Origin: Baffinella frigidus
Taxonomy: Eukaryota > Cryptophyceae > Cryptomonadales > Baffinellaceae
Assembly (NCBI GenBank): GCA_026770585.1
Contig: MU647199.1
Location: 97,100-107,162, forward strand
Length of the DNA: 10,063 nucleotides
Direction of reading: 5' to 3'
Positions 1-9,100 of the stretch are shown piece by piece (the first letter of the stretch is position 1; each line of letters opens with the position of its first letter). The notes under the pieces are model-generated. The model ran no database searches. It was not told where the DNA came from and worked only from the letters and a program-made list of their open reading frames with translations. The position numbers and the translations under genes are program-made.

Positions 1-127
<127 letters not shown>

Positions 128-350
128 TGGGAGAGAGGCGGCCAACGTCAGGGTCGCTTCAGCCGCAACGTGGTCCCGAATCACAAGCTTCAACAAAAGA
201 AAGTCCTCCACCCCGGCGCTACCGGTAATTGCCCTCCTTGGCAAACCGGGTAAGGGGGACACCCCGCAAGCGGCGGGCCCAGAGTTCGACCCTGGCCGCG
301 GGGAGATGTGTTGTCTACGCAGCGGGGGGCGGGCCGAGGCGCACCATCCC

Positions 351-418
351 AGGCCCGCCTCGGGAGAGCTCCCACGATGGTGCGGCCCGCTTCGGGAGAG
401 CTCTCCCGAGGCGGGCCT
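351..418. repeat. Inverted repeat, 20-bp perfect arms
   Basis: AGGCCCGCCTCGGGAGAGCT at 351-370 is the exact reverse complement of 399-418. A second inner palindrome spans 387-416 with one mismatch, so three copies of the arm motif can pair in alternative ways. The core CGAGGCGGGCCT recurs at 8378 and 8407. Confidence 0.9.
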
Positions 419-747
419 ATCGCACGCTAGTCCTGACACTCTCTCTGGCAGGACACCAGGGTCTCAGTTGGCGGACTCGGAGGGAGCGGGGCCCGGGGAG
501 ATGTGGTGTCTGCGAAGCGTGGCGAGCACCCTGGTACGGGATGACATGCCTCAACAAGAGAGTCCTTCAAAACGTTGCACCAGAAGTGGGGGGCGCCCTC
601 CTTGAGGAGCATGGCTCTCACCTTCTAGCTCTGCCCGAGTTTTATTATGGCTCGTCCTTCAAAGTATTGAAGAGCAGGAATCCAGTACAAAAGGGCGGAT
701 AGAAAGCCTGTAGGACGAGCCAGAACAAAACTGAGACAGAGCTGGAC

Positions 748-881
748 CTTGAGGAGCAAGACGCGCTGCTCCTGGAGGATCTCGAGCTTCGAGCCCTGGA
801 GCAACTCGATCTCCTTCTCCATGGCCTCGATCGCCAGGGACATGCGGGTCACCTCCTCCTGCGTGCTCTCGTTCTTCGTCG
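748..881 (-). CDS. NDC80: NDC80 exon 4: start of coiled coil
   Basis: 134 bases beginning after CTGGCAG|C, the only predicted acceptor here not followed by G. It encodes 44 residues rich in Glu, Leu and Lys with heptad-like spacing (EAMEKEIELLQG, LEILQEQRVLLLK). Donor AAG|GTCCAG, phase 0. No further NDC80 exon is recognisable between here and the left edge. Confidence 0.8.
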
Positions 882-2432
882 CTGCCAGCGGGTTCAGGGT
901 TCAGGGTTCAGGGTTTAGGTCCCCCACAAAATGTTAGGGAGAGCGTCAGGAAGAGCGCGTCAGCAGTTGCACACCAACCACCCGCCCGCCCTGCGGACCC
1001 CTGCCAAGGTTAGGACTGCCAGCCCCGCACAAAGCGTCGGCGGGCCGAGAGAGTCAGCGGGGCCACACTCACCCGCGCTGCGAATTCCTGCTTTCACCCG
1101 CTGCGCAAATCTCTGATTTCACCCGCTCTGCGAATCCCTGGTTTCAAAATAATAAGGCTAGTACCTAGATCGTTAGAGCAACCCTCGATTGGGATCAGGA
1201 TGGGGGGGTGCAGGGTGGATGGGAGGCGTGACGGGTGCTAGAAGCAGCGTGGGTGAGTGCAGGGTGGGTCCGGGTGAAATGCCGCAAAGCCGTCACCCAC
1301 GAGGCCATCCTAGCCTCACCGAGAGGCTGTTTCGACACGCGCACCAGCGCCCAACGGAAACTCTGCAGCAGAACAAGCGTCCCGGGTGAGAGTGCTCGGG
1401 ATGGGATGGTCACCGAACGCCGTCTGGAGGCTGTCCTCGAAGACCTGCCCGGAATTGTCGACCTCCGCAGTGCAGGTGAGGAAGTCTTCGTAGCTCCTGT
1501 TTCAAACCAAACCGCGTGAGAGGCCGCACACCGCCCGGAGCAATATCCTCCGGTGGAAATCCGGGGAATCTAAGCCATCAAAAATGCCGGGAGGTGGGAG
1601 GCAGCAGGGCAGCAGGGCGAGGGGCGCGTGCCTGGCAAGGAGATCGAAGAACATCTTGTCGGGGTTCTCGTCGCCCGGGGAGAACTCCTCCTGCCGCGCG
1701 ACGTCGACGCGCCCCTCATACTCGAGCAGCTCTACAAGCCAGAGCATGGAGGCGGTGAGAGAGGGCATGGACTGCGGGGCTCCAATGGCCTGGAGGTGCG
1801 CCTTGGAGATGCTGATTGGGTATTTGAGGCGCTTGAACATGGCGATGATCGCCACCTCCGCTTTCTCAACTTTCTCGTCAGCAAACTCGAAGAGGGGGTC
1901 GATTTTGTTGTAGAGGAAGGCCAGGGTGTGGAGATAGTCCTTCTTTGTGGGCGCGCTGAGGCTCTTGGGCGAGATCTGCCTGTCGTAGTTGTGTGACACA
2001 AGGTACTCGACTATCCGTTCGTTCGCTGCCTTCGTCCACGCCTTGTCCTTGGTGCTCCGCGGGTCCTCCATCTTATCCGCTGCCCCTGGCCCCGCCAGCG
2101 TGCTCCGCCTGGAAAAACATAACGGTCAGAACCTGCAAGCGCAGCTGCCCAGCCGCCTGACCCTGTCGACGAGCAGCTCCGCCCCCCGCCCGCCCGCCCG
2201 CAGCAAGCTGGACGACGCACCACCTGAGTACGGAGGGGGAGCATGGGATGGGTGGTCACCTGCCCGGCGCAAGTGACTGCCGCGCGCCGATGGAGCTGGC
2301 GCGGCCGCCGCCAGCGATCGACATGCGGTTCATCTTTCCGGGAGCGAGCGACTGGCGTCCCTCCCGGGGCGCGATTGACGCGCGCACATTGGCGGCGCTG
2401 CTGTTCACGGGCGCGAGCGACTTGCGCAACAT
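748..2432 (-). CDS. NDC80: NDC80/HEC1 kinetochore protein, N-terminal part (4 exons, 3' end off window)
   Basis: Outer-kinetochore subunit that binds microtubules as part of the NDC80 complex. The model joins complement(2260..2432), (1632..2108), (1414..1496) and (748..881), with all phases agreeing, giving 289 residues. Residues 1-70 form a basic tail with repeated R-x-S-[LI] Aurora-type sites. Residues about 73-205 match the NDC80 calponin-homology-like domain: DPRSTKDKAW, ISPKSLSAPTKKDYL, FLYNKIDP, FKRLKYP and IGAPQSMPS correspond to conserved blocks of the HEC1 head. Residues about 250-289 are Glu/Leu-rich and begin the coiled coil. Family members are usually 550-700 residues, so more than half lies past the left edge. 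The chosen ATG at 2430-2432 has A at -3; an in-frame ATG at 2499-2501 would add 23 residues. Family identity is near certain by motif recognition; exon borders are predicted. Confidence 0.9.
882..1413 (-). other. NDC80 intron 3 with short tandem repeats
   Basis: 532-bp intron. On the gene strand it ends in a CCCTGAA/CCCTAAA heptamer run (plus-strand 892-918) next to the acceptor. At 1071-1146 there are three degenerate 23-28 bp tandem copies starting ACCCGC and ending CTGCTTTC, CTGATTTC and CTGGTTTC. At 1198-1275 a G-rich stretch repeats TGCAGGGTGG twice. No coding signal was found. Confidence 0.6.
1414..1496 (-). CDS. NDC80: NDC80 exon 3: linker after the head
   Basis: 83 bases after GAAACAG|G, completing the split Arg codon and reading SYEDFLTCTAEVDNSG then QVFEDSLQTAF. 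The position fits the segment between head and coiled coil, where HEC1 also has an acidic stretch. Donor TTCG|GTGACC is phase 1 and fits exon 4. A stronger-looking GTGAGG farther along (near 1320) does not keep the frame of exon 4. Confidence 0.75.
1497..1631 (-). other. NDC80 intron 2 (GC-AG)
   Basis: 135-bp intron with donor CAG|GCACGC and acceptor GAAACAG|G. It has a pyrimidine-rich 5' half and no obvious hairpin element. Intron 1 (2109-2259, 151 bp, GTGACC..CCAG) is similarly plain. Confidence 0.75.
1632..2108 (-). CDS. NDC80: NDC80 exon 2: calponin-homology-like head
   Basis: 477 bases, the largest exon. It starts after TTCCAG|G; one base completes the split Arg codon, then RSTLAGPGAADK leads into the globular head. 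The exon ends in phase 2 at GCCAG|GCACGC, a GC donor. Reading past that point gives a low-complexity tail and then a stop near 1502, and the next exon restores the frame, so splicing here is well supported. Confidence 0.88.
2260..2432 (-). CDS. NDC80: NDC80 exon 1: phosphorylatable basic tail
   Basis: Codes for 57 residues plus two bases. The tail repeats R-x-S-[LI]-A-[PG]: RKSLAP, RASIAP, RQSLAP, RMSIAG, RQSLAP. Donor is CAG|GTGACC. In the family this disordered tail contacts microtubules and is tuned by Aurora B. A damaged copy of the first part of this exon sits in kinesin intron 4. Confidence 0.85.
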
Positions 2433-2489
2433 TGTGGCCGTGCCTGCGCTGTGTGGAGGCGGGAGAGGCACGCGACGCGCCCTGGTCCC

Positions 2490-2516
2490 GGAACTTTTCA
2501 AACGGAACTTTTCAAA
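2490..2516. repeat. Tandem 13-bp promoter-proximal repeat
   Basis: Two exact copies of GGAACTTTTCAAA separated by one base, about 60-85 bp upstream of the NDC80 ATG. The core TTTCAAA/TTTGAAA resembles the animal CHR cell-cycle element, but that link is only a suggestion. The duplicated promoter in kinesin intron 4 lacks it. Confidence 0.7.
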
Positions 2517-2518
2517 GC

Positions 2519-2683
2519 CACTTTAGACGTGATGGTGGTCAATCAAAAGTTAACTCAAGGGCAGAATCCTTCAAATCGAAGGATTCTGCCACAAGTTGAC
2601 GGTGCGTGCGGTGGGGTTGACTTTTGCGATTGCCTCCCCTCAGGTCAGCGTGGTCACGCTGGACCGTCCACTTTTGACGTGAT
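2519..2683. repeat. Insertion-like segment flanked by 15-bp direct repeats
   Basis: CACTTTAGACGTGAT (2519-2533) and CACTTTTGACGTGAT (2669-2683) differ at one base and bracket a 135-bp segment that has no counterpart in the intron 4 copy. The segment contains a perfect 13-bp stem-loop (2560-2572 with 2578-2590) and a smaller one at 2647-2660. It looks like an insertion with target duplication, or an unequal duplication. Confidence 0.6.
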
Positions 2684-3057
2684 TTGCACGCCTCGTTCAA
2701 AAATTGGGGAGTGGGACCCTTCCCGCACTTGGAAAGAGGCTCCCGAGACACCCGCAAGGTGCGCTTCGCCAAGAAAACTCCTCCTCCCTGGCGCGTGGTT
2801 GCCCGGGCGAGCGCACCGCACTCGATCTGGTGGATGATGCACGCACTTGCTTGCTCGACGCATCTGTGGGTTGTATTTGTCCAGAGAACCATGTGTGCAA
2901 GCCTACCGCCCTGCAACCGAGCGGTCCTGTGTCCTGGTCCAGCAAGGGCCGGGCGTGTCCGCGCGCCTTTCTTTTGATGCCCACTCTGGACACAGCGCTG
3001 ACGCAGTTTGTTTTCGTTTGCTGCTGATGGTGCCGCAACCGTCCCTCCAGGAGCGCG

Positions 3058-3117
3058 ATGCATGACGAGGTGGCCAGGGCGGCCGGTGGCGCCGCCGGGC
3101 GGCCTTCTGCCGTCCAG
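3058..3117 (+). CDS. Kinesin exon 1 (start codon, residues 1-20)
   Basis: Twenty codons from the ATG with G at -3, ending SAVQ|GTGCAC. Joined to exon 2 it reads SAVQVALRVRPMN, the classic kinesin opening. The Ala/Gly/Arg-rich start is short, so the motor is N-terminal. Confidence 0.75.
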
Positions 3118-6100
3118 GTGCACCCCTGAGCAACTTCAGCTTCGTCCAGCCCTGGTGTGGCGAGATGGGGCGACGCGCATCCTTCGTGCGTTACACGCGA
3201 GCACCCTTGCAGACACCAGCGTTGAGAACACCCCTCCGGCCGCACGGGCTGTCGCGCCGCGAATCTTCCCTCTTTCGCGCTCTGACCCGGCGTGTTCCTA
3301 CGCGCGGGCAGGTGGCGCTGCGCGTGCGCCCGATGAACGCCGCGGAGGAGGAGCAGGGCGCGGTGCCGTGCATCACCGTGGACCCCGACGGCCGGTGAGC
3401 GCCGCCCGGATGTCACGACCGCCCCCCCCGCTGTTCCATCGAGACCCAGCCCACCCTAGTCATTTGCTTCCAGCGTTTCTCTAAGCCCCGGTTTGCCCCG
3501 ACTTTGTAGGAGCTACCAAGGGGTGTCGGAGATCAACGCCCACGCCGAAAATTTACTCCCCCAGATGTCATGCAAAAAGCTAACGCCAGCGAGGTACTTA
3601 GAGCCTACGGATTGCCTACAGTAGGAGCCCCCCTCCTACGACTTTTAAAGACCTTTTTGTTTTAAACGTCGCAGGAGGAGGGGGGGTTCCTACCGTAGGC
3701 TCAGGGGTCCGCTGGCGTTAGCTTTTCGCATTAGATGCAAACCCGCCAGAGCTTCATCAGTACGCGCTTTACACCTGTTTTACTGCTCACCCTCAACCCT
3801 CGACCCTGAACCCTACACCCCTGAACCCTACACCGCTTTATACCTGCTTTACTGCTCACCCTAAACCCTCAACCCTGACCCCTACACCTGCTTTACTGCT
3901 CACCCTCAACCCTCAACCCTGAACCCTACACCCAACTCGGCCGGCAGGCACGTGCAGCTGTTCCTCCCCGAGAACTCGTTCCGCGACCCGCGCGTCTTCC
4001 AGTTCGACCACGTCTACTCCGCCAACGCCACCCAGGCACTCTAACCCTACACCCTACACTCCAACCCCTGAAACCTAGACCCTGCAGTCGTGTTTTAAAA
4101 GTCATTTTAAAGACCCGGAAAAATCACGTCTACTCCGCCAATGCTACCCAGACACTCTAACCTGCTAACCTGCCAACCCTCACCCCTGAAACCTGGACCC
4201 TAAAGTCGCATTATAAAGTCGGTTTAAAGACCCGGAAACCTGGACCCTCAAGTCGTAAACCTGGACCCTGAAGGAAACTCATATGCGGAAACAGTATAAA
4301 AATACTGTTTTTGGCCACGCGTAAAGTTGATTCCCCCCTTGAAAACAAGCCACTTTTGGCGTATCATCACAAAACACGCCAAAAGTGGCTTGTTTTCAAG
4401 GGGAGAATCAACTTTACACGTGGCCCAAAACAGTATTTTTTTACTGTTTCCGGAGATAAAAACGTGGACCCTAAAGTCGCAGGCACTCTAACCTACTAAC
4501 CTGCTAACCCTCACCCCTGAAACCTAGACCCCAAAGTCGTATGTGAAAGTCGTTTTAAAGACCCGGAAAAATCACGTCTACTCCGCCAATGCCATGCAGG
4601 CACCCTCCAGCTCTGTCTCAGTCCAATTGGGCTCACAAATTTCGTGAGCCCGGGATGTTTTCCGCTCCAATTTCTTCTGGCAATTTCTTCGGGAAACTCC
4701 TCAAACACAGGGTCATACGCATACACTAATGGGGCCTACCAAAGTCCCGCAAGCATCACCCGGGCTGAGTTGTGCGGTGTGGAACAGGCACGAGTGTACG
4801 AAGACCTCGGGCGGCCTCTCGTCGATGCAGCTTTCGAGGTGCGCCCCACCCGCCCTCAGAACTCACTCCCTTGGCCTCATAAATCGACTGGTCTCGTACC
4901 CGCCATCAGAAACCACGCCCCTTTCTACCCGGGTTTACCCATTGTTGGTGAACCCTGGTATTTCTCGGGGGTTGGACAAACACGCGAAATGTTTCCGGGA
5001 GCGAGCGACTGACGCGCGGCCCTCCCGGGGCGCGATCGATTGACGCGCGCACAACGCTCATGAGAGAGGGTTCAGGAGAGGGAGGGTTCAGGAGAGAGAG
5101 ATGGTTCAGGAGAGATAGGGTTCAGGAGAGAGAGGGTTCAGGAGAGAGAGGCTTCAGGAGAATTGGCGGCGCTGGTGTTGAGCGGCGCGAGCGACTTGCG
5201 CAACATTGTGGCCGTGCCTGCGCTGTGGAGGCGGGAGGGGCGCGCGACGCCCTGGCCCCCTTGCTCTTTTGAGTCCGCGATTCAAATCGAAACGTACCTT
5301 TTTAAGTTGTCAGATTTTTTTGTCAACTTAAGCCGCATGGATTTACACGCCTTGTTCAATAAGTGGGGAGGGGGGGCCGTCACGCAGTTAGTGAGAGGCA
5401 CCCGAGACACCCGCAAGGTGCACTTCACCACGAGAACTCCGCCTCCGCGGCGCGTGGTTGCCCGGGCTGTCAACTTATCGAAGACGGCAACTTATCGAGA
5501 GCGCACCGCACTCGATCTGGTGAATGGTGCACGCACGTGCTTGCTCGACGCATCTGTGGGTTGTATTTGGCGAACCATTTGTACACGCCTACCGCCCCGC
5601 AACCGAGAGTGTCCGTTGTCCTGGTGCCGGGGCCACGCCAGATTCTTGGAAGGGGTTGCCAAAAGTCAATTTCCCCTCAGGCAGTGGTTTTAAAAAGTTG
5701 CAAACCCTATCCTGATAGGGTTTAGAAAAACCAACCACCACCTGCAATCTGGCGTGGGGGCCGGGCGTGTCCGCGCGCCCGGTCTGGATGTGATGTTGGT
5801 GTCGTGTCCCTGGCTCTTGGTGTTTCTGAATGTCACGCGGTCCGGCCTACACGGTTTCATTTTTTATTTAACGCGCACACACCATGCGGCGTGTCCGGCT
5901 TATACGGGTTTTAACTGACACCCCCCATGTGTCCCTCGTGGCAGGGCTTTTCGTCGTGCATTTTCGCCTACGGAATGACAGGCGAGAGACTCCCCCCCCC
6001 ACGCTTCTTGACGAAACCCAGCTTCTCCCATAAGTGAAAATGCAGTCTACGATTTTCCCTCACTTCTTCTGGCACTCACCCTGCCCGCTTCACTTCCCTT

Positions 6101-9100
6101 CACCACGCCAGGTCACAAGTTCCTTTTTTACACACACTCGTTCGCGCTAAAAGTGTTTAGATAGCTTATCGTGGTACAGCTTTTTAAAACCCCGGCGGCA
6201 AACAGCTCCAATTCCCAACACTTTTGGCGTGTTTCTCGGGTAGAATCAACTTTACTTCTAGATCGTGTAGTAAAATGAAAAACGTTCAAATTTCGACTTC
6301 TGACCTGGCGTGGCCCACCCGGTTCAATCCCTGCACCTGTCCGGTTCCATCTCCCTGAACCTACCCGGTTCAGCGCTGCACCCCTTCCAGAGTTTGTGAA
6401 CAGGCGTGCGGGGCAATGCGTTACATAACCCCCCGGAGTAAATTCTACGGTAGGCCCCAGTACTACATTCTACAGTAGCCCCCAGCGCTCAGGAAACGAT
6501 GAAAAATGTTACCTTTCTGTCCACGAAATTTACTAGAGCGTTTGCGGTAATTGTTGTCCGTTTTGAAAGTGCGATTTCCCGGTTTTCCGGTTTTCATTTG
6601 CTCCCCCCCCCGATTCATTTGTACCAGAGAAGTGTCCATTTAAAACATTCAACGACCTTTACAATATTTTAAAAAACCGTAAAACCGAAAAATCGCACCT
6701 TCAAAACGGACAACAATTACCGCAAACGCTCTACACATATGCTTTACTGTTATTTGTAAGACCCAATTGCGTAGCAAATTTCGTTGCCAGAAAGAAATAT
6801 TTGTAATCGTTTCCGCAGTTGAGTACTGTATGCTTAATGTCCTGTGTGGGGCAGGCTCAGGCAAGACGCACTCTATGACCGGCACGCCCGAGGACCCGGG
6901 GCTGGCGCCGAGGGTTGTGTCTGACGTCTTCCGAAGCCTCGCTACTGTCGAACGCCAGGTTTGACCATCAATATCACTGAGGAGCCTGAAGAATGGGAAA
7001 TGGTTACATGTGACAGTTGGGATAGTCGGGAGGGATGCGTGCGTGCCGCTACGGTCCAACGAGCGCCAGATTTCAACGCCACCAACAACACTGGACCAAG
7101 AATGCCACACGGTTACACGTGCAGTCAGAATCTCATCCGGACGAGTATTTATGATAACTACGCACCGGCAACGATTTTTACTACACAAATTCTTTTATAA
7201 TTACTAGTATAATCCATTTATGTAGTAAATTTTGTTGCCGGCGCGTATTTATCATAAATACTCGCCGCGATTAAATCATCTGCAGAGATGCTTGCTTGAC
7301 ATGCCAGGTGTGACCACAAATATCACTGGACAAACCTGACGAACGGGACATGGTTACACGTGGCAGTTGGAATAGTCGGCAGTGATGCTTGCTTGACGTG
7401 TGTGTCTTCGCGTGCATCTACACAAATTGAGTAGTATTATACAGGCACAGTCAAAAGTTATCGCCCAGTTGAGTTGAATTTTCACGAACCCGTTTCACGA
7501 GAGCTTTGCGATGGCGGAACCGGCACCTCGCAGCGGACGGCCGCCGTGCGAAGGTGCCCGGCGCTGCCCAGGTTTCTCTTTCTCAGCAGTAGTATTGCCC
7601 CGGTTGACTTGGGGCGGTGCCAGTCCGCAACAAAGAAGCCCCCCTCCTGAACCCCGGACCCCGAACCCTGTGCACCAACGGCACGATTTCGTGCTTCACA
7701 ACGCATCATGGGGGGTTGTGACGCACGGCTCTCGACAACGCGCGTTCGGGAGTATCGTTGTTCCGGTCTATTTGGGACGGTGCCGGTCCACACTAAGGCA
7801 GACTTGCCCCCCCTGCTGGCCCATCGAAGACATGTCTGACCCCCCCCCACACACACACACAATGCAGGACCCAGGGCTGGCTGGGACGATCACCGTCTCC
7901 TACACGGAGATCTACAATGAGACGCTGAAGGACCTCTTGGCTGATCCCCGCGACTTGAGAACGGTCCGTTAGAACATAGCACGTTATGGTTGAGGTTGAG
8001 GGTTGAGGTCTGAGGGTCGAGGGTCGAGGGCTGAGGGTCGAGGGTCGAGGGGCTCGGACTTGAGAGCGGCGCGTCAGAACACAGCATCCCACAATTCTTT
8101 TTTAAAGCAATCAATGCGCACGGATACACACCCTAGTTGCAGCTTTCCGTATTGTCGAAATGGGCTTCGCGCGGAATCGAAGTCAGGTCAGGAAATCAGG
8201 AATTTCCCCCAAAAATGGACTTTTATGCTATCTCAGGCATAGTTTAATCTCAAAATAGCATCTCCCACCCACAAGATGACACAAAAAGGCAAAAAAGGCG
8301 AAAATGTTGCTGACCTGGCCTCGATTTTTTCCGCGCGGTGCCCATTTCGACAATAGCGTCACCGCGATGCTCAATACCGAGGCGGGCCTGTCCTGAGAGT
8401 CAATACCGAGGCGGGCCTGTCCCGAGAGGGTGGGTCCGTTGGACCACGGGCACATGGCGCTCTCGGATGGGCGGCGCCTCACCACTTGGCAGCCACCGGG
8501 GGCTTCACGGATACAGTCCATCTAGACGATTTGTACTAGAATCATATCCAGTTGCATTGGATTATAACCGCATTTTCCCCGGATATCCGGGGGGAAAGGA
8601 ACCCGGTCGCTGCTAAGTGATTGCAACCCCCCCCCCCCCCCCCCTGGTTGTCCAATGAATCTCACCTCTACCCCCCGTCGCAGGCGGGCAAGGCGTTCCG
8701 CGCAACGGAAATCGGAAATGTCGGAAATCCGGGGAAGACAGAACTCGGGCGCTACTAATTTCACTGCCAGCCAGGATCTTTTACCTTAAGTCAACAAAGC
8801 TGATCCTCGGCATAAAGTTGCCGTTTTGTTTAGATGGACCGGCTCAGGGAGCCGGCATTTGACTTAAGGCTGTGGTTTTCAGGGGGAGTTGACTTAGGCG
8901 AAATGTTCTGGCTCAGAGTGAAGTGGAGAGCGTGGGTCGGGCATGCTGTGCACCACGTGTGCCAGGGAAATCAGGAGTACCCAGTTTCACGCTCATAACC
9001 ACGCTCTCCACTTCACTCTGCAGGCGGGGAAGGCGCTGGAGATCCGCGAGAACTCTCTGGAGGGGGTGCATGTCAAGGGCCTCCGGGAGATCCGCGTGCG

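Larger units (their letters stand above)
2433..3057. promoter_or_regulatory. Shared divergent promoter between NDC80 and kinesin
   Basis: 625 bp separate the two predicted start codons on opposite strands, so this stretch must hold both 5' leaders and core promoters. No TATA box is evident. Close to NDC80 is a tandem 13-bp direct repeat GGAACTTTTCAAA (2490-2502 and 2504-2516). Most of this region (to about 2967) is duplicated in kinesin intron 4. Promoter function is inferred from layout only. Confidence 0.6.
3395..3947 (+). other. Kinesin intron 2
   Basis: 553-bp GT-AG intron with a hairpin element (3571-3730) and a telomere-like tandem block (3766-3936) running almost to the acceptor. The GGCCG before the donor and the GGCCGG before the acceptor form a short direct repeat. 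Confidence 0.8.
4036..4787 (+). other. Kinesin intron 3 (GC-AG) with junction copies
   Basis: 752-bp intron whose ends both read CAG|GCAC. Units of exactly 116 bp (4036-4151 and 4484-4599) each end in a copy of the last 27 bases of exon 3; a third unit is broken by a hairpin. 4600-4787 holds an 8-bp stem (4629-4636 with 4644-4651) and otherwise nothing recognised. Confidence 0.85.
4992..5779 (-). pseudogene. Duplicated NDC80 5' exon and promoter fragment
   Basis: Collinear with 2335-2967: long identical blocks surround the NDC80 start codon (here complement 5204-5206), and further blocks cover the promoter, for example GCACCGCACTCGATCTGGTG. The coding part reads MLRKSLAPLNTSAAN and is then broken by a 100-bp GA-rich minisatellite that brings a stop. 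Several insertions and losses distinguish the copies. It lies wholly inside a kinesin intron and is antisense to it. Confidence 0.88.
4839..5944 (+). other. Kinesin intron 4
   Basis: 1106-bp GT-AG intron. Most of it (4992-5779) is a degenerate copy of the NDC80 first exon and shared promoter. Downstream, a direct repeat of GCGG..GTCCGGC.TA.ACGG is seen near 5839 and 5893. Confidence 0.85.
7964..9023 (+). other. Kinesin intron 7
   Basis: 1060-bp GT-AG intron. In order: a G-rich GGTTGAG/GGGTCGAG array (7987-8054), a copy of the donor junction (8057-8086), a hairpin (8151-8354), a 29-bp tandem pair (8372-8429), a 16-bp palindrome with poly-C, small GTTGACTTAA-ended motifs near 8787-8895, and a 22-bp inverted repeat that ends at the acceptor. 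Confidence 0.8.

Noticed and set aside
284-300. AGAGTTCGACCCT resembles a tRNA/SINE B box
   Set aside because: No cloverleaf can be drawn around it and the upstream A-box candidate has a mismatch; one short motif in GC-rich DNA is not enough.
2697-3416. Long minus-strand open frame of 239 codons over the promoter and kinesin exons 1-2
   Set aside because: No recognisable domain, Arg/Ala/Pro-rich composition typical of antisense GC-rich frames, and it opposes a strongly supported kinesin start.
4605-4620. 16-base match TCCAGCTCTGTCTCAG to the start of NDC80 intron 4 (minus strand)
   Set aside because: Too short and pyrimidine-rich to separate from chance without further flanking similarity.
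5163-5693. 176-codon plus-strand frame in kinesin intron 4
   Set aside because: It lies across the duplicated NDC80 promoter copy, on the opposite strand to the NDC80-derived exon, and resembles no protein.
6425-6490. Possible relative of the intron 2 hairpin (CTACAGTAG and C-rich blocks)
   Set aside because: Similarity is limited to short low-complexity blocks and pairing of the arms is weak.
6649-7188. 179-codon minus-strand frame opposite kinesin exon 6
   Set aside because: It crosses a hairpin element and a clear motor-domain exon on the other strand; no domain seen.
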